54,510 nucleotides of DNA from Ilumatobacteraceae bacterium. Lineage in GTDB: Bacteria; Actinomycetota; Acidimicrobiia; Acidimicrobiales; Ilumatobacteraceae. The stretch's first letter is position 1; every line of letters starts with the position of its first letter. Of the stretch, positions 16,262-27,424 are shown piece by piece. Where the stretch lies: assembly GCA_009691255.1 (NCBI GenBank), contig SHUT01000010.1:1-54510 (forward strand), in the 5' to 3' direction. Position numbers and translations under genes: made by a program. The notes beneath the pieces were generated by a model, which was not told the DNA's origin, searched no databases, and worked only from the letters and a program-made list of their open reading frames with translations.

Positions 16262-17344
16262 ATGCCAATTGCCGCCATCGTCCTTGCTGCTGGAGAGGGC
16301 ACGCGCATGATGTCGGCGCGACCAAAGCCACTGCATCTCATCTGCGGTCGCCCGATGGTGTTGCATGTTATTCATGCGCTTGCTGGACTTGATATTGAAA
16401 GAACAGTCGTTGTCGTTGGTCATGCGGCCGAACGCGTGACCAAAAAAGTACAAGAGCAAGCGCCTGATTGGGCCAATGTCTCTTTTGTCGAACAGCGCGT
16501 GCAGCGTGGCACTGGTGACGCCACAATTGTTGGGCTTGCGTCTTTTGCTAACGACGACATTGATGACACATCAACTGTGCTGGTATTGCCTGGCGATACT
16601 CCCCTCTTGCGACCAGAAACAATTTCTGCCTTGGTGACGGCACACGAAAATAGTGGTGGTGCTGCGACGCTTTTGTCGACTGTCGTCCATGACCCGAGCG
16701 GCTATGGACGCATTGTGCGCGGGCGCGATGGTCAAGTTGTGCGCATTGTTGAACAAAAAGATGCCACTCTCGAAGAGGCGGCAATCACCGAAATCAATAC
16801 CAGCATCTATGCGTTTCGACGCGACCTGCTGGGGCCCGCACTGCGCCGTATTTCAAATAATAATTCCCAGGCCGAGTACTACCTCACCGATGTCGTTGAG
16901 GGACTCGCCGCAATGGGCCACCGAATCGGTTCTGTGCAGGCAACCCAACAGGAGACGGCTGGCGTCAATGATCGTTGGCAGCTCGCGCTTGCCGAGGCTG
17001 AATTGCGGTCTCGCATCAACAAGAACTGGCTACTGCACGGAGTAACGATGCTTGATGCACAACAAACTTTCATTGACGTGACTGTGAGTATTGGTCGCGA
17101 TGTGACGCTATATCCGGGCACCATTTTGCAGGGAGACACGAGTATTGGCGAAGGAAGCGAGATTGGCCCCAGCACCAGACTCACGGACTGCGTTGTTGGC
17201 TCTGGCGCGATCGTTCAAAACACGGTGGCACGCGAATCAGAGATTGGGCCCGACGCAATTGTCGGACCCTTTGCTTCGTTGCCTCCAGGTAGCTGTGTGA
17301 GCAAGGGCCAGCACACCGGTGCGTTCTACAATGGACAACCATGA
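16262..17344 (+). CDS. glmU: GlmU-type uridylyltransferase with truncated acetyltransferase domain
   Basis: A 360-residue protein whose N-terminal part is a complete GlmU-like pyrophosphorylase making UDP-GlcNAc. It has LAAGEGTRM, K-P-L-H, EQRVQRGTGDA, LPGDTPLL, GYGRIVR, EQKDA, INTSIYAF and EYYLTDV. From about residue 240 it enters the left-handed beta-helix (GRDVTLYPGTILQGDTSIGEGS) but ends at GAFYNGQP, equivalent to about residue 335 of the E. coli enzyme. The acetyltransferase His and Tyr region (GHLTYLGDA in E. coli) is absent, and the FARLRPG segment reads FASLPPG. Family length is 450-495. The stop overlaps prs (ATGA), so there is no leftover downstream sequence. The acetyltransferase step must be done by another protein or differently. 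Confidence 0.9.
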   Translation: MPIAAIVLAAGEGTRMMSARPKPLHLICGRPMVLHVIHALAGLDIERTVVVVGHAAERVTKKVQEQAPDWANVSFVEQRVQRGTGDATIVGLASFANDDIDDTSTVLVLPGDTPLLRPETISALVTAHENSGGAATLLSTVVHDPSGYGRIVRGRDGQVVRIVEQKDATLEEAAITEINTSIYAFRRDLLGPALRRISNNNSQAEYYLTDVVEGLAAMGHRIGSVQATQQETAGVNDRWQLALAEAELRSRINKNWLLHGVTMLDAQQTFIDVTVSIGRDVTLYPGTILQGDTSIGEGSEIGPSTRLTDCVVGSGAIVQNTVARESEIGPDAIVGPFASLPPGSCVSKGQHTGAFYNGQP

Positions 17345-18348
17345 GCCCTACTCCACTAGAAAAAGTCACCACGAAGCGGATGTCGCTTTACACGGGGCGC
17401 ACGCACCCAGCATTGGCAGCAGAAGTCGCTAAACACCTTGGCATTCAACTTGGCGATGCCCATATCTCAGAGTTTGCCAATGGTGAATTGCGGCCGCGCT
17501 TCGGAGAAAGTATCCGTGGTGGCGATGTTTTCATTATGCAAACGCATTACGGAATCGATGGTCGCTCAATTAATGACTCAATCATGGAGCAACTCATCAT
17601 GATTGATACGGCGTATCGTGCATCAGCCAAGCGCATCACGGCGGTATGTCCGTTTTATGGTTATGCACGACAAGACCGCAAAGCCGAAGGACGCGAACCA
17701 ATCACTGCTCGTCTCATTGCAGATATGTTCAAAGCTGCAGGAGCAACGCGAATGGTGTCGCTTGATTTGCACAGCGGCCAGATTCAAGGATTCTTCTCTG
17801 GTCCTGTTGACCACCTCACTGCGCTGCCAGTGCTCGAAGACTATGTTCGCAAAAATGCTGACAAAGATCTTGTTATCGTGTCGCCAGATGCTGGTCGAGT
17901 CAAAGTGGCAGAACGTTTCGCCCAGCACTTGTCAGACAAAAACGCCGACGTCGCGTTCATTAACAAACGCAGACCAAAAGGCACCACCAATATCGCTGAA
18001 GCCAAAGAAGTCATCGGAGACGTCGAAGGTCGTCTCTGTATTTTGGCTGACGACATGATCGATACCGGCGGAACAATTGTGTCGGCCTCAGAACTTCTGT
18101 TGACACGCGGGGCCAAAGAAGTGTGGGCGATGGCTACTCACGGAGTTCTTTCGGGTCCTGCAGTAGAGCGCCTCGAGAAGTCCTCAATCAGCCGCGTGGT
18201 GCTGACCAACACGTTGCCCCTCGCCTCGGACAAAGTGTTCCCCAAGTTAGAAGTGCTGTCCGTAGCCAAGATCATTGCCGACGCCCTCTCGGCGGTCTTT
18301 GATGAAACAAGCGTCAGTGACCTTTTCGGAGGAGAAAACCAGTCCTAA
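17341..18348 (+). CDS. prs: Ribose-phosphate pyrophosphokinase (PRPP synthetase)
   Basis: A 335-residue enzyme making PRPP from ribose-5-phosphate and ATP for nucleotide, His and Trp synthesis. It has YTGRTHPALAAEVAKHLGI near the start, FYGYARQDRKAEGREPI, DLHSGQIQGFF and the PRPP-binding loop LADDMIDTGGTIVSA. The ATG overlaps the glmU stop by 4 nt. The order glmU-prs-rplY-pth is the conserved actinobacterial one. Length and motifs are complete. Confidence 0.97.
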   Translation: MSPTPLEKVTTKRMSLYTGRTHPALAAEVAKHLGIQLGDAHISEFANGELRPRFGESIRGGDVFIMQTHYGIDGRSINDSIMEQLIMIDTAYRASAKRITAVCPFYGYARQDRKAEGREPITARLIADMFKAAGATRMVSLDLHSGQIQGFFSGPVDHLTALPVLEDYVRKNADKDLVIVSPDAGRVKVAERFAQHLSDKNADVAFINKRRPKGTTNIAEAKEVIGDVEGRLCILADDMIDTGGTIVSASELLLTRGAKEVWAMATHGVLSGPAVERLEKSSISRVVLTNTLPLASDKVFPKLEVLSVAKIIADALSAVFDETSVSDLFGGENQS

Positions 18349-18365
18349 ATTGAGTCTCTCGAGGT

Positions 18366-18395
18366 GTGACGATTCTTGTCTTGTCCCCCTAGACT
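18366..18395 (+). promoter_or_regulatory. Leaderless promoter for rplY
   Basis: GTGACG (18366-18371) and TAGACT (18390-18395) are separated by 18 nt. The -10 ends 8 nt before the GTG start at 18404, which has no Shine-Dalgarno. Confidence 0.4.
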
Positions 18396-18403
18396 TCTAA
18401 GCC

Positions 18404-19057
18404 GTGTCGAACACAACAAACCTCAAAGCCTCTACTGGTCGCGCCACTGGCAGTGCAGTAGCCCGTCGTCTGCGTGCCCAAGACAATATCCCTGCCGTTT
18501 TATATGGCCACGGAATGCAAGCAGTCACTATCAGCGTTGATCGTCGCGAACTACGTCTCGCACTTTCTGGACCTGCTGGCGTCAACACCATTTTGCAACT
18601 CTCCGTTGACGGCAGTACATATACCGCCATCATCAAAGAGCTCCAGCGTCATCCCGTTCGTCGCAATGTCAGTCACATTGACTTCTTGCAGATCAACATG
18701 TCCGAAGAAATCACGGTCTCCGTGCCAGTGCGCCTCGAAGGAATCGCTAAGGCTGTTGTCGCCGAAGGTGGTCTTGTCGACGCAGCTGTTGACTCAATTG
18801 AATTGCGTACGACCCCACTGAACTTGCCTAACGAAATCGTTATCGACATCTCAGATATGCATCCTCATGACGTCATCCACCTCTCTGACATTGTTCTGCC
18901 TGCTGGAGTCGTTGCAGTCGGTGATGCAGATCTCGTGATCGTGACAGTTCTGGTTCTGCGTGGCGAAGCAACCGTTGCAGTTGCTGTTGTCGCTCCTGCA
19001 GACGAGGCAGACCCTGCCGCTAGCGCTGTCGCTCCTGTAGACGGTGCGGCCTCGTAG
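18404..19057 (+). CDS. rplY: Ribosomal protein bL25 (CTC form)
   Basis: A 217-residue bL25 of the long CTC type, which binds 5S rRNA. The N-terminal L25 domain has GSAVARRLRAQDNIPAVLYG, and the linker region has KELQRHPVRRNVSHIDFLQI; the second TL5-type beta domain follows (PVRLEGIAKAVVAEGGLVD, LPNEIVIDIS). The tail is Ala/Pro-rich, common in this family. The GTG at 18404 is chosen as the first start giving the family N-terminus. Confidence 0.95.
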   Translation: MSNTTNLKASTGRATGSAVARRLRAQDNIPAVLYGHGMQAVTISVDRRELRLALSGPAGVNTILQLSVDGSTYTAIIKELQRHPVRRNVSHIDFLQINMSEEITVSVPVRLEGIAKAVVAEGGLVDAAVDSIELRTTPLNLPNEIVIDISDMHPHDVIHLSDIVLPAGVVAVGDADLVIVTVLVLRGEATVAVAVVAPADEADPAASAVAPVDGAAS

Positions 19058-19092
19058 TTACGGGCCACCACTCACACTCCACCAACAGGGCG

Positions 19093-19098
19093 TAGGTT
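19093..19098 (+). promoter_or_regulatory. Leaderless -10 for pth
   Basis: TAGGTT ends 6 nt before the ATG at 19105; no Shine-Dalgarno is present. Confidence 0.35.
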
Positions 19099-19104
19099 TG
19101 TTCC

Positions 19105-19713
19105 ATGGCCTTTCGTCGTTCATCAACTGACTCTGGTGGTACGCAGCGGTTCATCATCGTTGGACTAGGTAATCCAGGCAAAGAATACGCTCGCACTCGC
19201 CACAATATCGGACAAGACACTGTTGAATTGTTGGCTTCCCGTACATCATCCAAATTGAAATCAACACGAGACCGCGCCCTCATCTCTGAAACACATTTTG
19301 GCGCCTCACCAGTGGTGTTGGCCGTGCCAATCACATTTATGAATGACTCTGGGGAATCTGTAGGACCAATGTGTCGACGATTCAAAATTACCGATATGAC
19401 CAAAGTCATTATCGTCCACGATGAACTAGATCTCGAACCAGGAGTCGTGCGCATCAAACAAGGCGGTGGTCTTGCTGGCCATAACGGACTCTCGTCAATC
19501 TCTCATCATCTCAAAACAAACGACTACATTCGCGTGCGCATTGGGATCGGAAAACCCCGCAGCAAAGAACAGGGTGCAGACCATGTTCTTAATCGAATAT
19601 CTGCGGTAGAACGAAAAATTTTTGATGTCGCTGTCGCTTTGGCAGCAGACGCTGCAGAGCTCATCGTCACGAGCGGCCTAGAAGTCGCCATGCAACGCGT
19701 CAACGTACGATAA
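19105..19713 (+). CDS. pth: Peptidyl-tRNA hydrolase
   Basis: A 202-residue enzyme recycling peptidyl-tRNA. It has IVGLGNPGKEYARTRHNIG (catalytic His in RHNIG), FMNDSGESV, the VHDELDLEPG motif with the catalytic Asp, GGGLAGHNGL and RVRIGIGKP. It is followed after 2 nt by mfd, an adjacency also seen in other actinobacteria. The N-terminal dozen residues are less conserved; the ATG at 19105 is the only start compatible with the leaderless promoter. Confidence 0.96.
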   Translation: MAFRRSSTDSGGTQRFIIVGLGNPGKEYARTRHNIGQDTVELLASRTSSKLKSTRDRALISETHFGASPVVLAVPITFMNDSGESVGPMCRRFKITDMTKVIIVHDELDLEPGVVRIKQGGGLAGHNGLSSISHHLKTNDYIRVRIGIGKPRSKEQGADHVLNRISAVERKIFDVAVALAADAAELIVTSGLEVAMQRVNVR

Positions 19714-19715
19714 CA

Positions 19716-22700
19716 ATGCGCCTCATTGACCTTGCTGCCCTGGCGCGCACAGAGCCCGCTCTTGCCAGTATCGCCGGACAAAAGTCGGCGCTCATTGCTG
19801 TTCCAGAAAGCGCTAGGCCGTTGATCTTGGCTGCACTTGCCCACACAACATCACGACACCCCATTGTGATTGCCGCCCCTACTGGCACCGCGGCGCGAGA
19901 AATCTTTGCTGACATGAGCAACTTTGTAGACCCCCAAGACATTGTGCTTTTCCCGGCTTGGGAAACTTTGCCGTTTGAGCGCGTGAGTCCCAACATCGAC
20001 ACGATGGGCAAACGCATGGAAGTTCTGTGGCGCTTACGCGAACCATCTCGTAGCCCCAAGTTTGTGATCACCGGAGTCAGGGCATTGCTCCAAAAACTTG
20101 CCCCGCATGCCAATGCCGTGGATCCAATCGTGGTGCGCAAGTCCGACACATGCGACATAGATGCCCTGTGTGAGCGACTTGTGTATTGCGGATACCGCCG
20201 CGAAACATTGGTCGAACATCGTGGTGAATTTGCCCGTCGTGGAGCAATCGTGGACGTGTTTCCCAGCACGATGGATGAACCGATTCGCATTGACATGTGG
20301 GGCGACGAAGTCGATCGATTAACTCATTTCACCGTTAACGATCAACGCAGCACAGACGACATCGAGCACGTCGAGATTTTCCCAGCGCGCGAACTTCTGT
20401 TAAGTGACGACGTGCGGGCGATGGCCGCAACACTTGTCGGAACCGAACCTTGGGGACGCGAACAATGGGAACGCCTCTGGGAGGGTCAAACATTTGATGG
20501 CATGGAGAGTTGGTTGCCGTGGCTTGTGACCGAGCAAACGTTGCTCACTGATTTCTTGTCCGACGACGCCTTGATGGTGCTGATCGAACCGCGACGCATG
20601 ATCGACAGAGCGCGCGACTTATTGGCCGAAGAAGACGACCTGGCCAAGGCTCTGGCCCAATCATGGGCGCGCGACGCAACAGTGCAGTTTCCGCGACTAC
20701 ATACCGAACCAGAGCGCCTGATGTCTGAAGGAAGGCGCTTCCCGACGATAAATATCACGACAACCCCTGAATCGCCAGCGTCGCCTTCTGTGTCGGCTAG
20801 TGGCTGGGCCCCCATTATTCACGACCCAGAACCAATCGTGCGGCGCATCGCTGAGTTGCTCGCAGACAAATGGACCATCATCGTGCTGGCAGAAACTCTT
20901 GCAACAGTTGACCGCCTCGTTGACATGATGCGAGAGCATGGACTTGAATTCACAGCGGCATTGCCAGACACAGACCTCACAAGACCTGGCGCATACGTTG
21001 TGCACGCAGTCATGGGTCGCGGAGTCTCACTTGCCCATCTAAAACTCGCACTAATAACCGAGAGTGATCTCACTGGTCGGCGTCGTGGACGACGCCAGCA
21101 AGCGACAAAGAGTTCGAAAAATCGCACTGCTATTACCGTTTTTGAAGATCTGCAACCCGGTGGGTATGTAGTGCACCAACATCATGGCGTTGGTCGCTAC
21201 GAAGGAATGGTCACGCGCAGTATCGGTGGTGTCGAACGAGATTATTTACTACTTGCATACAAGGGCGGTGACAAGTTGTATGTGCCCACCGATCAAATTG
21301 ATGCAGTGCGTCAATACATTGGCGGCGAAACACCCACGCCGCATCGTCTCGGCGGAAGTGATTTTGCTAGAGCCAAATCGCGGGTTCGCTCGGCGGTACG
21401 CGCCGTCGCCCAAGAACTCATCGTGCTGTATCAGCGCAGAGTCACCGCCAAAGGACATGCATTTGCCCCCGATACCCCATGGCAATACGAAATGGAGTCG
21501 GCGTTCCCGTTTGTCGAGACACCCGATCAACTGACAGCCATCACCGACATCAAATCGGACATGGAACAAGACGTTCCAATGGATCGATTGCTGTGCGGAG
21601 ACGTTGGCTTTGGCAAAACCGAAGTCGCCATTAGAGCAGCCTTCAAGGCCATCCAAGATGGCAAGCAAGTTGCTGTACTTGTTCCCACCACTTTGCTTGC
21701 CACGCAACACGGCACCACTTTTAGTGATCGCTTTGCTGGTTACCCGATTCGAGTTGAAGTACTGTCGCGTTTTTTGACTAACGCAACGGCAAAAAAAGTG
21801 ATTGCTGGGCTTAAGACTGGCGAAATCGACTGCGTTATCGGAACCCATCGACTACTCCAAGAAGGCATTCGTTTCAAAGATCTCGGGCTATTGATTGTTG
21901 ACGAAGAACAGCGCTTTGGTGTGCAACATAAAGAAGCAATGAAACGGATGCGCACAGATGTCGATGTATTGACGATGTCGGCAACACCTATTCCCCGCAC
22001 ACTTGAAATGAGTCTTGTCGGAATACGGGATCTGTCGTTGCTCCTAACTCCACCAGCAGACCGTCAGCCGATCCTGACATATGTGAGCGAAGACAACGAA
22101 AGAGTGGCGGTCGAAGCATTGCGCCGAGAACTTTTACGCGAGGGTCAAGTGTTCTGGGTGCACAACAGAGTGAAGTCCATCCAAGAGCGTGCTGCTGAAC
22201 TTCGCGAACTTGTTCCGGAGGCGCGCATTGCAGTTGCTCACGGCCAAATGGATGAAAGCGCGCTCGAACAAGTTGTTCTTGATTTCTGGAACCACGAATA
22301 CGATGTACTGGTCTGCACCACCATTATTGAGAGTGGCATCGACATGCCAACAGTCAACACTTTGGTGGTCGAACGCGCAGACTTGCTGGGTCTTGGTCAA
22401 CTTCATCAGTTGCGTGGTCGTGCCGGACGCAGTGGTCAACGTGCATACGCATACTTGTTTCACCCGCAAGACAAAGTTCTCTCTGAAGATGCATACGAGC
22501 GCCTGCGCACAATCGGAGAAGCCACTGACCTTGGCAGCGGCTTTAAAATCGCAATGCGAGATTTGGAGATTCGTGGAGCCGGAAACTTGCTAGGTGAAGC
22601 CCAAAGCGGCCACATCGCCGCCGTGGGATACGACCTGTATTGCCAAATGGTGACAGAAGCCGTGGCCGAAATGAAAGGCGAGGTCGCACAACCTCGCGTT

Positions 22701-23132
22701 GAGCTCAAACTCGATGTTCCAGTCGACGCACATTTGCCTCACGACTATGTACCTAGTGAAGAACTTCGTCTTGAGGCGTACCGGCGTCTTGGGGATGTCA
22801 GGACAATTCCTGAGGTCAACGACATCGAACAAGAGTGGATCGATCGCTTTGGTCCATTGCCATTGCCTGCATCACGATTGTTGCAAGTGGCAATCTTGCG
22901 CGCAGAGTGCCATCGGTGTCAGTTCACAGAACTCGTCGTCAATAGTCGTGAAATACGAATCTCACCCGTTCAACTGCGTGCAAGTCAAATGATGACTCTC
23001 AAGCGAATTGCCACAGGTGCAAACTATCGCGAAACCCAGGGACAACTCCTGATGCCCTTACCGAGTAAGACCGACATCACGCAGTACCTTATTTCCTTGA
23101 TAAACGAGTTATTTGAGCCCGCAGACCACTAA
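19716..23132 (+). CDS. mfd: Mfd transcription-repair coupling factor
   Basis: An 1138-residue ATPase that displaces stalled RNA polymerase and recruits UvrA. The N-terminal UvrB-like module is seen in LFPAWETLPFERVSPN and RRGAIVDVFP. The CarD-like polymerase-interacting domain lies near residues 484-545 (YVVHQHHGVGRYEGM to KLYVPTDQ). The RecG-like motor has Walker A GDVGFGKTE near 628, the DEEQ box near 729 (VDEEQRFGVQHKE), the SATPIPRT motif and the QLRGRAGRSG motif VI. The C-terminal TRCF domain is present. Length is typical (1100-1200). Confidence 0.97.
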   Translation: MRLIDLAALARTEPALASIAGQKSALIAVPESARPLILAALAHTTSRHPIVIAAPTGTAAREIFADMSNFVDPQDIVLFPAWETLPFERVSPNIDTMGKRMEVLWRLREPSRSPKFVITGVRALLQKLAPHANAVDPIVVRKSDTCDIDALCERLVYCGYRRETLVEHRGEFARRGAIVDVFPSTMDEPIRIDMWGDEVDRLTHFTVNDQRSTDDIEHVEIFPARELLLSDDVRAMAATLVGTEPWGREQWERLWEGQTFDGMESWLPWLVTEQTLLTDFLSDDALMVLIEPRRMIDRARDLLAEEDDLAKALAQSWARDATVQFPRLHTEPERLMSEGRRFPTINITTTPESPASPSVSASGWAPIIHDPEPIVRRIAELLADKWTIIVLAETLATVDRLVDMMREHGLEFTAALPDTDLTRPGAYVVHAVMGRGVSLAHLKLALITESDLTGRRRGRRQQATKSSKNRTAITVFEDLQPGGYVVHQHHGVGRYEGMVTRSIGGVERDYLLLAYKGGDKLYVPTDQIDAVRQYIGGETPTPHRLGGSDFARAKSRVRSAVRAVAQELIVLYQRRVTAKGHAFAPDTPWQYEMESAFPFVETPDQLTAITDIKSDMEQDVPMDRLLCGDVGFGKTEVAIRAAFKAIQDGKQVAVLVPTTLLATQHGTTFSDRFAGYPIRVEVLSRFLTNATAKKVIAGLKTGEIDCVIGTHRLLQEGIRFKDLGLLIVDEEQRFGVQHKEAMKRMRTDVDVLTMSATPIPRTLEMSLVGIRDLSLLLTPPADRQPILTYVSEDNERVAVEALRRELLREGQVFWVHNRVKSIQERAAELRELVPEARIAVAHGQMDESALEQVVLDFWNHEYDVLVCTTIIESGIDMPTVNTLVVERADLLGLGQLHQLRGRAGRSGQRAYAYLFHPQDKVLSEDAYERLRTIGEATDLGSGFKIAMRDLEIRGAGNLLGEAQSGHIAAVGYDLYCQMVTEAVAEMKGEVAQPRVELKLDVPVDAHLPHDYVPSEELRLEAYRRLGDVRTIPEVNDIEQEWIDRFGPLPLPASRLLQVAILRAECHRCQFTELVVNSREIRISPVQLRASQMMTLKRIATGANYRETQGQLLMPLPSKTDITQYLISLINELFEPADH

Positions 23133-23142
23133 AGTCGCTCGG

Positions 23143-24056
23143 GTGAAACCCTCTAAAATATCCCTCGTGCACGATGCAATATTTATTGCAGCCATTCTTA
23201 GTATCACCGCTCTCAGTGCATGTGGCAGTGTCTCATCATCCAAGAACGCCCTAACTGTAAACAAGACCAACTACACAGTCGCACAATTTGAAAGACTCTC
23301 AAAAGAACTCATTGTCACCAAGCAAATTGAATCTACGGCAGGCCAGATCTCTGGCACTGATTCAAAGAATGTGCTTTCGGCTCTAATTCGTTTTATTGCC
23401 ACCAATCAGTTCCTTGAGGCCAATAATGACTCAATCACCGACCTTGACAGAAAATCCGTCACTGACGGTATCAAAGCAGACGACCCGTACTACTCGTGGT
23501 CTAAAGAACTGCAAAGGCTCTCGATTGACCTCGGCGTTGCCGACACTGCAATTGCGCGCGTCAAGACACCAGATGCCAAGACCCTTGAAAAAATGTACTC
23601 CACCGCGCCAGCATCCGCTGGAGCGCTGTGTATCCGACACATCATTTTAAAAACTGAAGCAGAGGCTCGTAGTGTTTTGAACCAGATTAAAGATGGTGGT
23701 GACTTTATTGCGTTGGCTAAAAAGTTGTCCATCGAACCAAGCGCCAAAGACACCGGTGGTGCACTCCAGATTAAGTCCAGCGATTGTGTTCCGTTAATTG
23801 ATTTGCTCAACAGTTCTGACCCTGTTTTCATACGGGCTGTACTTGCTGCCAAGGTTGGTGTTCCAAGTGGTCCAGTTAAATCTTCAGCGGGATATCACGT
23901 AATCATGAACAGACCATATTCCGAGATTGCCGACTCGCTGCAAGCAACACTTGCTACCGATTCTGGATCACGTCTTGCCATCGGATTTCTACTCTCTATA
24001 AACGTCAAGGTCAATCCCAAATTCGGCACATGGAACCCCACTCTGGGTAAGGTCGA

Positions 24057-24060
<4 letters not shown>
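23143..24060 (+). CDS. Parvulin-like (SurA/PrsA-type) peptidyl-prolyl isomerase lipoprotein
   Basis: A secreted foldase of about 305 residues. The lipoprotein signal has basic residues near the start, a hydrophobic stretch and the lipobox L-S-A-C with lipidated Cys27. Residues about 28-165 form a helical SurA-N-like chaperone region. The parvulin domain spans about 175-270 (RHIILKTEAEARSVL, FIALAKKLSIEPSAKDTGG, GPVKSSAGYHVI). I chose the GTG at 23143, 10 nt after mfd, because it gives a basic N-terminus to the signal; a start at 23113 inside mfd is also open. The stop overlaps mazG by 4 nt. It probably folds exported proteins outside the membrane. Confidence 0.85.
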
Positions 24061-26806
<2,746 letters not shown>

Positions 26807-26876
26807 CCCTTACCCCCAACGCGAACGAGTGTTCGTATTCCAAGGTTTTCCACAGCCCACACGCCACACTTAAGGA

Positions 26877-27311
26877 GTGAACTTCTTGAGCACAGCCAAC
26901 CACCCAGGTCGTCCGCTGTATTTTTTGCGACGAATCATTGGTGGTGTTGTCATTGTGATGGGCCTTACAGCGCTTGTGGCTGCTCTTTTTGTACTCCCTT
27001 TGCGAGATTATTTTAATCAAAATACGGCCATTGCGCAGCGAAAAATTCAATTTGAAGCCCTGGCTGATGCCAACGAGCAACTGTCACTCGACATCAATCG
27101 ACTAAATACAACTGATGGCGTCATTGCCGCTGCCCGCTCAGAACTGGGCTACGTCTTCCCCGGAGAGCAACGAATTCAACTGCTTGCCATGCCTGCATTA
27201 CCCACAACTTTGCCCTTGGCGTGGCCATACTCCCTCGTCACTGACATCCTGCGCGTGCGTGCCGCCAACACGGGTTCTGCTTCGGGCGGACTCGCACCCC
27301 TCGCTCCATAA
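26877..27311 (+). CDS. FtsB/DivIC-like septum formation initiator
   Basis: A 144-residue bitopic membrane protein. One transmembrane helix lies at about residues 20-42 after RR, followed by a coiled-coil (about 45-80, with FEALADANEQLSLDINRL) and GVIAAARSELGYVFPGEQRIQ, the DivIC pattern 'YIE..AREELGMV.PGE'. It is the divisome subunit that pairs with FtsL. Its place after eno is typical. The GTG at 26877 abuts AAGGA; a TTG at 26886 has AAGGAG at a better distance (8 nt), so the true start may be three codons later. In M. tuberculosis the next genes are DUF501 and ppx; here they are 15 kb away. Confidence 0.88.
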   Translation: MNFLSTANHPGRPLYFLRRIIGGVVIVMGLTALVAALFVLPLRDYFNQNTAIAQRKIQFEALADANEQLSLDINRLNTTDGVIAAARSELGYVFPGEQRIQLLAMPALPTTLPLAWPYSLVTDILRVRAANTGSASGGLAPLAP

Positions 27312-27424
27312 AACAAATTTTGACGTTAACTTTGCGACGGCTTCTTAGAACAGAGGTCTTGCTCGCTATTGTCAGAGACTGAGATTAGATGATCTCGCGA
27401 CATCACCGACATCGGGGGTTTTAT

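Noticed and set aside
23113-23142. Longer start for the parvulin lipoprotein inside mfd
   Set aside because: It would put the lipobox cysteine at residue 37 with a long polar lead; the GTG at 23143 gives a better signal peptide.
26819-26835. Small hairpin GCGAAC-GAGT-GTTCGT after eno
   Set aside because: Only about six pairs including a G-T and no T-run, so a terminator is not supported.
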